Shown here piece by piece: positions 35,131 to 45,239 of a stretch of 64,000 nucleotides of DNA. The stretch comes from Coffea arabica. Its lineage: Eukaryota; Streptophyta; Magnoliopsida; Gentianales; Rubiaceae. The notes under the pieces were generated by a model. The model did not search any database and had not been told where the DNA came from. It was given only the letters and a program-made list of their open reading frames with translations. How positions within the stretch are numbered: position 1 is the stretch's first letter; each line of letters opens with the position of its first letter. The position numbers and the translations under genes were made by a program. The DNA lies in assembly GCF_036785885.1 (NCBI RefSeq), contig NC_092330.1, positions 3,382,525-3,446,524 of the forward strand, in the 5' to 3' direction.

Positions 35131-35824
35131 CTTTAGAAGACTTTTTTTTTTTTTTCTTCTTTTTTTTTTTTTTTTTAATAGAAGACTTGATCGATTACTT
35201 CCCTCTGTATACTGTTTACTAGTCGGACCCAGATGACTTGCTTTCCTCCGCTCTTACTCCTGCACTCGGTGTAGTACTATATTCTACTACTGAAAACGAA
35301 AATTGGAACCCGGCTGGCTTACTTTCCTGGCTCTTTCTCCTGCACTCAATGCAGTATGCTCTACTACTAAAAACGAAAATTGGAAGAAAATAAAACACGC
35401 AGACACACAGTAACCACCCATCAGAAGCTTCCAAGCAGCAGCTCCTCCGTTGGCATTCATCCCACCTTACTCTGACCATCTTCTTCTTGCCCTCACCCAA
35501 AATCCCCCCAAGCCCAGCCCAAACCGAACCTCCTCTTTTCTCTCAGACTCCCACACCACGCTTTTTCTCTCTGCAATCTTCAGTATACAAATTGCTGCAT
35601 ACAACAGAGATATCGCCCAACAGCAATTTTGATGCTCTTTGTTTGTTGTCTGCCATGTCCAATTCCCTTCCTTCTTTTGATGACAATTTCCAACCACATT
35701 TTTGTATTTCCTAAGCACTTCTCCGAACTGGCATTTCCGCAGCCCCTCCTGCAACTTTTTAGCAAAGTCAAGAGACATAATTACAGTACCGAGACATTGG
35801 GCCCTTGATTCCACCCGCCCAAGT
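35131..35824. other. Head-to-head intergenic region between NLR remnant and EXO70
   Basis: The NLR remnant reads leftward and EXO70 rightward from this interval, so in the ancestral arrangement it would have held both 5' regions. It is conserved in copy A (142-1119). It has C/T-rich stretches and a short upstream ATG frame (35657, MSNSLPSFDDNFQPH, 19 codons before a stop) that may be a uORF. An antisense open frame overlaps it, but I do not consider it coding. Confidence 0.5.
35144..35178 (-). repeat. Bare poly(A) insertion with target duplication
   Basis: About 35 bp of almost pure T on the plus strand is flanked by TAGAAGACTT (35134-35143 and 35179-35188). Copy A has a single TAGAAGACTT at the same site (about 149-158). 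This looks like an extremely truncated retroposition event that left only the tail. Confidence 0.7.
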
Positions 35825-37396
35825 ATGAATTCCACAAAAGATATACTCCCAATTCACAGTGATAACAAATCCCAAATCCCGTTTTCGCACCTCAAGCATC
35901 TTTTCTTAGACGTGTTATTCAACCCCAAGTACACCATAGGTGCAGATCAATTCTTGAAGACTTCGAATAATTCAGTGTATCTTTCAGCTTCCATTACAGA
36001 TAGCTCCACCATCACATTGCACTACGAAGACTACGAGGGCCATCACGCAGTCTTTAGTGAAGAAGGTATAAAAACTCTTAGGTGTATTGCAGCAACGTTG
36101 AGCTCCAGAAATGAATTGGCTGATTGTGTTCAGATGTATACCGAGCATCGAAAGGATGTAGTCAACCTGGTATATGTGAGGCTCCGTGAGAAATTGAAGG
36201 TAGGGACCGTCTGTGTTTTTACGTGCTCGGATGAGTTGAGTGAGAAAACCCAACGGTGGATACAAGTAGCCAAGATTTGCGTAGGCACCATTTTTGGAAT
36301 AGAGAAGTGTTTCTATGAGCAAATTTTCGGAGATCTGGGATCATTCGAGGATTCTGCTGCTAACGGTTTTGTGTACATAATAGAAGGGACTGCTGCTGAG
36401 TTGCTTGAGTTTCCAGACTCTCTATTAGCCAGGGGCCGATTGCCCCAGAGACCAGACATTTTGTTGCCCTTATATCATGAACTAACCAATCTAATTCCAC
36501 ATTTGATGGCATATTTGGACCAAGATGTATGCCTAGCGAAAACCATCTGCAATTTTGCCACTAAGATTATGCTCCGACTGAAACAGCAAATGGCAAACGT
36601 CCTTTCTGTTACAGAGAAACACGTTCTTCGTGAGCTTTCGACAAGGCCATTACCTGGAGGAGGAATTCACCCCTTAACTAAGTACATAATTCATCACATT
36701 GACCTGATTTATGTTCACAGGGAATCCTTAACTGAGTTGGTGGCTAGACCCCAAGGTTCCAATGACGACCAAGATCCTCCAGAAATACCGGGTTCACGTG
36801 AAATGGATGAAGGGCTAATTTTCCTAAAGAGGCATCTTACTCGAGTTATCGAGTTTTTCCTGCAGAACTTGAAATTCAAGTCCAACTTCTATGGACAAGA
36901 ATCTCTGCATTGTTTGTTCATGATGAACAATGTTAACTCTGTTTCTGAGAAGATTAAAAGTTCCAAGGAGTTGGAAGAACTTATTGGCACTCACCTGCAG
37001 ATGAAATTAAGAGAAAAAGTGGAGCTGGCAAAGACTGATTATTTCCGTAGAAGTTGGGGCGAAGTCTGCACTTTTTTAAAGGGTGAAGGATTAAAATCAC
37101 ATTTGAATTGTGATTTCTTTCCTGGAAGGTCTACAAGAGCTGTGAAAAAAAAGTTCAAGACCTTCAATCATATGTTTGAAGATATTCTTCAGGCTCAAGA
37201 AGGATGGATAGTACCAGATCAGCAGCTGCGGATGAAACTTCTTGAATGCATATTGGCTAAGCTGATTCCGGCCTATAATCACTTTCTTGAGCGGCTAAGC
37301 CGAGTACACAAAGCGAAGCGTGTGAGTGAGTACATCAAATATTCTGTCAAGGACTTGGAGACCAAGGTGCTGGATATGTTTCAGAATAAGTATTGA
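35825..37396 (+). CDS. EXO70-like exocyst subunit, N-terminally short
   Basis: A single open frame of 523 codons. The sequence follows the EXO70 family: a central helical part (DCVQMYTEHRKDVVNLVYVR, KTQRWIQVAKICVGTIFGIE, YEQIFGDLGS), then HPLTKYIIHHIDLIYVHRES, LFMMNNVNSVSEKIKSSKEL, and the C-terminal signature KKFKTFNHMFEDILQAQEGW and PDQQLRMKLLECILAKLIPA, ending SEYIKYSVKDLE. EXO70 proteins are part of the exocyst, which tethers secretory vesicles to the plasma membrane. Plant family members are usually about 600-680 residues and mostly single-exon. The shortfall is at the N-terminus, which in other members holds a coiled coil that contacts the rest of the exocyst. ATG 35825 is the only Met in frame before conserved sequence. 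A missing upstream exon cannot be excluded. The gene is intact internally, while copy A (13998-14247) is truncated. The subfamily was not determined. Confidence 0.88.
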   Translation: MNSTKDILPIHSDNKSQIPFSHLKHLFLDVLFNPKYTIGADQFLKTSNNSVYLSASITDSSTITLHYEDYEGHHAVFSEEGIKTLRCIAATLSSRNELADCVQMYTEHRKDVVNLVYVRLREKLKVGTVCVFTCSDELSEKTQRWIQVAKICVGTIFGIEKCFYEQIFGDLGSFEDSAANGFVYIIEGTAAELLEFPDSLLARGRLPQRPDILLPLYHELTNLIPHLMAYLDQDVCLAKTICNFATKIMLRLKQQMANVLSVTEKHVLRELSTRPLPGGGIHPLTKYIIHHIDLIYVHRESLTELVARPQGSNDDQDPPEIPGSREMDEGLIFLKRHLTRVIEFFLQNLKFKSNFYGQESLHCLFMMNNVNSVSEKIKSSKELEELIGTHLQMKLREKVELAKTDYFRRSWGEVCTFLKGEGLKSHLNCDFFPGRSTRAVKKKFKTFNHMFEDILQAQEGWIVPDQQLRMKLLECILAKLIPAYNHFLERLSRVHKAKRVSEYIKYSVKDLETKVLDMFQNKY

Positions 37397-37820
37397 AGAT
37401 TTGGTTATTAATACTTCAACTCTATTAGATGTCAGTTTGAACAAGTTATATGTATTAGCTATCGCAATGTACTTCTCACCAAACAAAAATCCTTCAATCG
37501 TATGTGTACTGTTTATGAATGAGAATCCACTATATGTCTTTACTAGACCGTAAAGTGAGGATGAATTCTTGTTCTCTGGGAGGAGGGAGGGGCAGGAAGT
37601 AAGGGAAGGGAGAGGGAGGAGAGAGGAGGAAGAAGAGGGTAGTGACGGTGGAGCAGTGAGGAGTGGACAAGGAGGGTGGTGGTGGTGGTAGATGAGAGAA
37701 AAAAGAATTGGTATTTTTATTTATTTATTTATTTAATTTTGTTCTGGTTCTTCAACACCTTCACTTATGAATCCAGAAGTTATGAGTATCAAAATATTTG
37801 TTGAATGTTTTGTGGTTCTA

Positions 37821-37979
37821 TGTTTGGATAGGTCATTTTTGCCAAATAATACTTGACTTGCATCATAAATACATTTCTCAAATCATCTTTTTATATTTTT
37901 AATTATTTTTTTTATTTTATATATATTAAATCACAAAAAATATTATAATATTTATTTCAAATAATATTCTATCCAAACA
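37821..37979. mobile_element. Small MITE with TGTTTGGATAG / CTATCCAAACA ends
   Basis: A 159-bp AT-rich element with inverted ends TGTTTGGATAG and CTATCCAAACA. It resembles the elements at 14738, 38516, 39666 and 57878 only at the termini and in AT richness. Confidence 0.6.
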
Positions 37980-38515
37980 GTCTGAAAATTTCTCCTTATT
38001 TTCTTCTTTTCTTCCTCGAACTCTTTTGCTGTCTTCCACTCTCTCTGCATTACACCTTACAGAGAACAATTGCACATTAATAGAGTGGGGTTCAAGCTTT
38101 TATGAGATTAATTGACCGTAGCACCCTCAAGCTCCATAATACTTCATACTTTTTCAAACAAATAGTTGCGCGTTGATAGGGGTATCGGTTGACCTTTCAT
38201 GAGATTGACTGACCATAGGATCCTCAAGTTGATAGGGGTATCGGTGTACATTTATCATGATGCCAGCGACATTATAGATAATTACAAAGGCTCTTAACCC
38301 TCTATTTCGAAGGTCTATTCCGTAGCGAAATGTGAATGTGAAGTGTGAATACCAGACGGGTGAGGTTTGATTTGACAACCCGCGTTGCGCTTGATTGAGT
38401 TACATGTTAAGAGGAAACATTTTTAAATAAAAAAAAAACTGGGAGCGAGGCCGTGATGATTGCCAGTTTAACTGTTCTAGAACGATTTTATGCATTTGAA
38501 CAGAATATAAGAAGT

Positions 38516-38683
38516 TGTTTGGATTGCCTTTTTTAAAGAGATTTTGAGAAAAAAAAAATTACTTTAATATTTCTAGAATATGATGTATGTTGATATAAAA
38601 AGTTTATTGGAAAGTATGTAAATGGATTATTCCTGAAAATAAGAAATTTTTTCCAAAAAAAAAAAAAAAAAGCAATCCAAATA
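38516..38683. mobile_element. Small MITE with TGTTTGGATTGC ends (copy B)
   Basis: Counterpart of 14738-14893, differing mainly by a longer internal A run. It is shared by both copies, so the insertion is older than the duplication. Confidence 0.7.
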
Positions 38684-39665
38684 GGGTCTAAGTCTTCTAT
38701 TCAGTTATTTTAAACCAATTTGAACACTGTATAACAAAGAGTAATTTTTGTGAACCCCAATCATGACATTAAAAAACGATATACTCCATATGATATGGGC
38801 TTTACACTTTTTTTTTTTTTTTTGGGCAACCATCCTTAACCATCAGGAATGGTTGCTGCCTGCAATTGTGTCTGCAAAAGGCAACAAAATGAAAAAAATA
38901 ATTGCATCTCTAAAATAATTTTCAATCAGTTTTTCATTTTTGTAATTAATTTTTTATTTCATATATATCATATCAAAAGAAGTGCTACACTGTGATTATA
39001 ATAATTTTTCCAAATAACTTTCTATCGAAACACACTCGGACATGAAAGACAAAGGCGCTCGTTTAAATTCCCTTTCTTTTTTTTTTTTTTTTGAAGCACT
39101 TTCCCGACCACTTGCTTCTTCTGGTTGAATGAAATCTCTATCTAGATACAGACAAGAATTTAGCAACAAAAGTTATCTTAATTGTCAAATTAGCAAATAT
39201 GTTTCAATGAAATCTGAAATAAGCTCAGGTACACAACTTTCTAGTATCTAATAAGTGAATATTATGTCTCATTTAGATCATGTATACCCCTATGGCTTTC
39301 CCAGTTTTCAAATGCGATGAATGCGATTAAATTGTTTGCATTTCTTTCTAGTGAATTTCATAGCTTATTTAATTTTTCTAAAAATTTTCCTCAGCACAAA
39401 AAAAAAATTCATGGACTGATTGAAAGCTGGAGAAAGTCAATCTTGAAAATTAAACATAACAAATATATACATATAATTGGTTGCAGCATTAATTCAAGTA
39501 TTATCTTTCTCAGCCCAGAAGCCTTGTTTACTATAAAAAGCAGATCATTGTCATGTAGTTTGTGAATTACTCAATTCCTGTAGCACGGGCTTGATTCCAT
39601 GGAAATGAGAATTATTGCATACGAAATTTTGGACGAAGAAATAGCATGTACATGGAAAATTTTTG

Positions 39666-39802
39666 TGTTTGGATTATATTTTTCTAGATTTTTTGTAGAA
39701 AAATTACTGTAGCGATTTGATATATGTAAGGTAAAAAAGTGATTGGAAAATGTGTTTACGGAAAACATCGCAGTTTTTCTTTGAAAAATGGCTGTCCAAA
39801 CA
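39666..39802. mobile_element. Small MITE absent from copy A
   Basis: A 137-bp insert with ends TGTTTGGAT and GTCCAAACA. The copy A site (about 19862, AAAATTTTGATTTTC) lacks it, so it moved after the duplication. The interior (AAAATTACTGTAGCGATTTGATATATGTA) closely matches the element at 57878. Confidence 0.75.
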
Positions 39803-40562
39803 ACTCTCAGATTTTCTATATTTTTTTTCTTATGCAAGGGGAGGGACTAAAGATTTTGTGTGAGGACCTGTTTCGAATTTTTACCTTTATACTTTGCTAT
39901 GTTAGTTTAATACTAAACTATGAGAGAATCCAATATTTAGAATATAATCAAGTACATGAAGATTAGTTTTCCATATTTTAGACATAACATTGTTAAGGAA
40001 TGATATTCCTTACTTATGATTTATCTAACATATCTTAGAGGTCAAGTTCGTGGCCTCCTTATTTATTTTAATTAATAAAATTTAGAGTGGTATGCCTCAT
40101 ACATACATACATATGTGTGTGGATTAGAAATCTTTCTTTTTATTTTTTTCGTAAGATATAAGAGTATCACCTAAAAATATCTCTTTGTTCTGCTTTACTC
40201 TCTGTATTAAAAAAGTGTAACACTTAACCCCTTTCATTATTTTCTACTTTATTTGAGATACACTTCACTTTATGAGTTTATCTTTTTTTTTTAATGTTTC
40301 ATGAAACTAATTCGTGCCACCAAACTTGTAAGCCTCCTGAACTTGACATTAAAAAAAAAAAAAAAAAAAAAGGAGCACTTGCCATCAAAAGTTGTGGTTA
40401 ACATTGACAAATCCTCAGCAGTAGCGATAGAACCCCTGATATTTGTAATATTTTAGCACAAGATTTTACGGGAATTTCATTCCCAAGCTTGAAAATTGCT
40501 AACCTTTATTCTTTCTAAGTATGCCTACTTTTTCTTACCAAAAAATTTAAAAATGTAATTAT

Positions 40563-41076
40563 TGTTAGGATCCAAGTGCGGAATAAACAATTATTGAGGA
40601 ACAAGTCACAAGCATGAAAGATAAATGACACACAATATTTAACGTGGTTCGGCTCTACCATTGAGTCTACGTCTACGGAGAGAAATCCGTTCTTTATTAT
40701 GAGAGGAAAACCCTATACAAGAATACAATTTGAATCCAAACCCAACTCTTGTATACCATCTCTCATCTTTCAAGAACCCTCTCTCACACCCCATGTATAA
40801 GACTACATGATGCCATCTTGTGTGCCCTTGTGTGTCTCTTGTGTAGTATGCCAACTCATGTATTTATAGAGAATGTTATTTGGCCAAAATTCAAATAACA
40901 ATAGGAAACCAATTCTAATTCCTACACTGATTTAGAATAGGAAATAACTTCTAATCCTAAACTAAATAGAATATTTCTTGGCTACTACTTCAAGTAACTA
41001 AAACCAATTAGAAAACTAGTTACTTTCACACAAAACAAGAATTCTAACTAAAAGAAATTAAACCAATTTCCTAATA
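40563..41076 (-). repeat. 3' LTR of the short LTR element
   Basis: The 514-bp copy. The last bases read CCTAATA instead of CCTAACA, a point change at the terminus. The polypurine tract lies at 41077-41092 (minus strand CCAAGGTGGAGATT). Confidence 0.9.
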
Positions 41077-41833
41077 AATCTCCACCTTGGCGAAAATTTC
41101 TTTTAACAATCATTTGCCTTCAACTACCAAATAATATGGTATCGAACTACACACCCGAATCAATACAGTACTGACACCAAATTGATTCAATCGACAAATG
41201 AATATGTGTAGTTACTCCGAGTCTAACCTCCTGTTGACTCGCGAGAAAGTATCTCAATTCACTATCTCCCTTTGCAGGATTTCTTCTCACCACCATTTGC
41301 AATCCGGGATCCTCTTCTGTGAGTTCTAACCCTAACCATTGAGGCAACCAAATGATAAAATCATCATACTTCTTCCCATCCTCAGGACTGTCTCGCCACA
41401 TGTGGTTTTCAAAACTCCACCTAAAACGAAAAATTCGTATTTGTCAGAGTCTTCTGGCGAATAAAAATTAGATTTTTTTGTTCTTTGGGACACGTGTCAC
41501 ACCACCCAAAAAACATAACCAAAATCTAAAATCCACCAGGATGAAGTATCAACCGTTGGAGGTATAAGAAAATTTCCACCGATTTACGTCCAAAATCAAC
41601 ATTGGAGTCCACCTTTTTTTTGACCTTTGAATCATCTGCCTAGATTCACCGTCAAGCATCTCCATGCTTTTCGACTTTCTATCCTTCACCATCAATGCTT
41701 TTTGTCAAGCCATTGAAACAATGATACCACTCATTAAATTGTTCAATTAGTAACAGCTACCAATCCACTTGATCTCAATAATTAACTGGGATCCAACCAC
41801 GAATTTTGCTCTATTGCCCAGTCTCGCAACCAG

Positions 41834-41845
41834 GCTCTGATACCA
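41834..41845 (-). other. Primer-binding site (initiator tRNA-Met)
   Basis: The minus strand reads TGGTATCAGAGC two bases inside the 5' LTR. Confidence 0.88.
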
Positions 41846-41847
41846 AT

Positions 41848-42388
41848 TGTTAGGATCCAAGCGCAGAATAAACAATTATTGAAATATCAAATACACAACA
41901 ATTTAATGAGGAACAAGTCACAAGCATGATAGATAAATGACACACAATATTTAACGTGGTTCGACTCCACCATTGAGCCTACGTCCATGGAGAGAAACCC
42001 GTTATTTATTATGAGAGGAAAGTCCTATATAAGAATACAATTTGAAGCCAAACCCAACCCTTGTATACCATCTCTTATCTCTCAAGAACCCTCTCTCACA
42101 TCCCATGTATAAGGCTACATGATGCCCTCTTGTGTGCCCTTGTGTGTTTCTTGTATAGTATGTCAACTCATGTATTTATAGAGAATATTATTTGGCCAAA
42201 ATCTAAATAACAATAGAAAATCAATTCTAATTCCTACACTGAATTAGAATAGGAAATAACTTCTAATTCTAAACTAAATAGAATATTCCTTGGCTACTAC
42301 TTCAAGTAACTAAAACCAATTAAAAAACTAGTTACTTTCACACAAAACAAAACTTCTACCTAAAAGAAATTAAGCTAATTTCCTAACA
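41848..42388 (-). repeat. 5' LTR of the short LTR element
   Basis: The 541-bp copy is longer than its partner by about 27 bp (AAATATCAAATACACAACAATTTAATG near 41880-41910). It is otherwise collinear and very similar. Confidence 0.9.
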
Positions 42389-42393
42389 ATTGT

Positions 42394-45200
42394 TGTCATT
42401 TGTTTCGACAAATGTTCAATTGAAGACTTGTATTTGTCTCTAGAAGCAGCAGTTGATTGTGTTGCTTTTCAAATTAATCTGATTTGTCATTTTACGAGTT
42501 TTAAACTTTGTCTAAAAATATTATGAATAACTTAAATTATTGATGAGGTAACGTTGAATTCCCAATAAATTCTTGAATTCTTTGTCAGCATGAGCATGTC
42601 TTGTGTCCTTGTAACATGTTATTCCTCAAGGATGACTACATATGTAGTTTAAGAACTCAAAAGCTTAATCGACGTTGGGTAGTATTTTATCCTATTTTTA
42701 GATTGACAACAAATAGGTTGGCATTTTTATATGTTGAATTTCAATGCATTTTCTTGAATTATCCGTCTCATAAAAAAAGCTCCATTGCAGAGTAATCCAA
42801 GAATTCATTTTTCCCTAAACCTTAAACATTATCAACAGATACATCTCCATGAACTTTGTAATCAATAAGCTCATTAGCTTGCAAGGTTGAAAATTCATTC
42901 TCTCAAGTTTCCAAACCTTCTAGTACTAGTTGTCTACTTCGTGTGGGGAAAACATAGTAGTTTGAAGAGACTATTTAAGCTAAAAATTTAGCTTGCCTGC
43001 TCTACCAATGGTATATTAATGTGGGTGATTATATTTAAGGAGGGGTTAAATCCACACCACTCCATCATAAATTCATACCCTGTACAACTTTTATCATTAA
43101 GAGCATAAGTTATCAATGCACATAATACAAGTCATTATTAATGCATTAGCAATGTAGATTTAGACAGTAGGGTATGATTTAATCCACAACGGATTCTCTA
43201 TCCCACTTCCCATCTCATTCTCTAAGCCATTCTCGTTGGCAAGCGCAATGGATCTTTTGTCTCATTACTTGTGTCATTCTCTATCTCACATTTTATTATA
43301 TTGCTATTTCTCTGTCATAAACATCATATTTTAGTTCTGTTTTTGTTCCCTTCATATTTCTCCTTCTTTTTTTGTTCTCTTAAGATCCAAGAACTATAAA
43401 TTGAGAAATAGCAATATATGATGTTTCTGAAGGGAACAAAAAAAGAACTAAAATATGATGTTTATGAACGAGAAATATCAATATAATAAAAGATGAGACA
43501 GAAAATAGTATAAGAAGTGAGATAGAAGATCCATTGAACTTAGAAAGCTGTTATCTCCATCTCCAATGGATAAAGGCTTTCCCTTTCTCCACCTCCATTG
43601 CAAAAGCTTCTCTACAAGGTACTTTTCTAGTTTTTGATTTATTTAACACTTCGCAAATTATTGAATTCCATTGTGTTGAAAATTGTAAGTTGTTGATCTT
43701 GGCGAAATAATTTCCATGAATCCAATTATTACTAATACCTACTATACTGGGTTATCCTCTGATGTGGTAATTCAGTATCCACTGAATTGGTTTTCCATTG
43801 CCATTTAAAATGTTTAAAGAGTAAACACCAGAATGCTAAACCTCTAAAAGAAAAAACAACACGGCCAACATAGTAGCGCACCAGTCACCTTATTTCCTCA
43901 TTAAATGCGCTGCCGAAATCAAAACACAATTGAATGAATTTGTTTTGACCCCATCTCAAGAGTAGCCAAAAGTAACCCAAAACAATAAAACAAAATTAGG
44001 AGATTAATAAGAATTCTACCATTGTACCCCGCTCCTTCAGCTACCAACTATATTGTAATTTTAAAAAAACAATTCAATTCCTCTCATGTAACACGCAAAA
44101 CCCACTAGTCTTTTCCATTTAATATCCTTGCCTTGTACCCCATTTGAAGTTTCCTAAGAAATTATAGACAAATTTAATTTACCCAAAAACCAATCAACGA
44201 AAAAAGTTAGTTTCTTTCAAAAAATAAATATGAAGGGTTGATGCAAAAAGGGTAGCTAATAAAATGGCCCAATAAAGTACTCATGCAATTCTTCTGGTTA
44301 GTTTGTAATGTAGAAGGCTAATTCCATTTCTACTAAAAGTCTCAAACTTTATTACCATGATTAGTCTAACATGTTGCAATGGAGGTGCAAATAAAGATAA
44401 ACTCTTTTTCCTCCTAAAGATCCCTAGCATTAGTTGTACCATTCAAGCATTACTTTGAAATTGCATGTATGTCAAATTCTAAGATCTGCACCATGTATTA
44501 GCTAACAAAATACTTCAATCTTGAAACTTGTGTATGGTCGTACAATTCTCTCCCTATTTCATGTGGAAATACAAAATATCATAAGGTGAAAACTTGTACA
44601 TATTTAAATTAATTTAATCAGCTGGACATGATAAGTACTACAACCAAAATAGTTGAACATGCTATTTGATAAGGCACGGTGTGTAGTATACTTGTTTGTA
44701 TAAATTGCTAGTTAAACATGATATTTGACCTTTAATTTGAATAAAAAAAATACTCATTTATGTTCTTATATTGCTTTAATATGTGGAGAGTTTATTTGGA
44801 GGGCAAATGGACTAATGGCAAGAAGAATCACGCAAAGAACAATGGCGCAAGGCCAGCAAAAAGCAAATGAGGGCTGCCTAGATACAAAGGATCCGCGGGC
44901 AATCCTAGTGGATTTGTGGGTGGATCCCATGTCCATCGCCGAATATTGACAGAGATATTGGGCCGGACTTCTTCAGATACTAGTTTTTCGTGATTATTGA
45001 AATAAGCCTAGACCGGACATAGGCCTGATCTTTGAGCCGAACTTCATTAGGAAACATGCTCAAACTTGATTTTTTATAACGTTTCAAAATCTAATCCCAC
45101 GATGCTTGGCTTACAACTTTAGCAAGTTATGAATAGGAGTATCTTAGAACGTTTTAAGAGTTGGAAAAGACTAGACTAACCTTTAGTTTATCCTATTATA
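42394..45200. other. Copy B spacer and its right edge
   Basis: No gene is visible. It is colinear with copy A 20721-22582 and 27924-28428 as far as about 44673, apart from the foldback insertion at 43246. Beyond 44673 there is no match to copy A. The frame at 44725-44949 has no recognisable product. Confidence 0.65.
43246..43536. repeat. Foldback element, arms about 105 bp
   Basis: The left arm starting CAATGGATCTTTTGTCTCATTA and containing TATTATATTGCTATTTCTC is inverted in the right arm, which contains GAGAAATATCAATATAATA and ends GATAGAAGATCCATTG. A loop of about 75 bp separates them. The insert is missing at the corresponding place in copy A (near 21370), so it is younger than the duplication. 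It has no coding capacity. Confidence 0.8.
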
Positions 45201-45239
45201 TATTTGTCTTGAGAGATCAAGAAGAATGCATAGAAGATG

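Larger units (their letters stand above)
37397..40557. other. Copy B spacer downstream of EXO70
   Basis: No gene is visible. The stretch 37560-37700 is purine-rich (GGAGGGAGG, GGTGGTGGTGG). From about 38258 rightward it is colinear with copy A 14445-15459 and 18976-20720. The interval 37397-38250 is absent from copy A. Confidence 0.65.
40563..42388 (-). mobile_element. Short LTR retroelement (TRIM-like or deleted Copia), 1.8 kb
   Basis: Two LTRs (40563-41076 and 41848-42388) begin TGTTAGGATCC and end CCTAACA on the plus strand. They are flanked by ATTAT (40558-40562) and ATTGT (42389-42393), one mismatch. Copy A has the unoccupied site (GTAATTGCTGTC near 20715). A PBS for initiator tRNA-Met and a Copia-type polypurine tract on the minus strand set the orientation. 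The internal region is only about 770 bp and has no gag-pol. One 84-codon minus-strand frame (41147-41401, MWRDSPEDGKKYDDFIIWLP...) matches nothing I recognise. The element must have been mobilised by enzymes from elsewhere. Confidence 0.92.

Noticed and set aside
35467..35835. Minus-strand 122-codon frame overlapping the EXO70 upstream region, with a relative at 881-1174
   Set aside because: It is present in both copies only because the DNA is duplicated. It has no family resemblance, and differences between the copies do not favour silent sites by eye.
41147..41401. 84-codon frame inside the short LTR element as a separate gene
   Set aside because: No recognisable domain and no evidence of expression. 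It is mentioned under the element as a possible capture only.
44725..44949. 74-codon plus-strand frame
   Set aside because: Short, no domain, and no second copy to test conservation.
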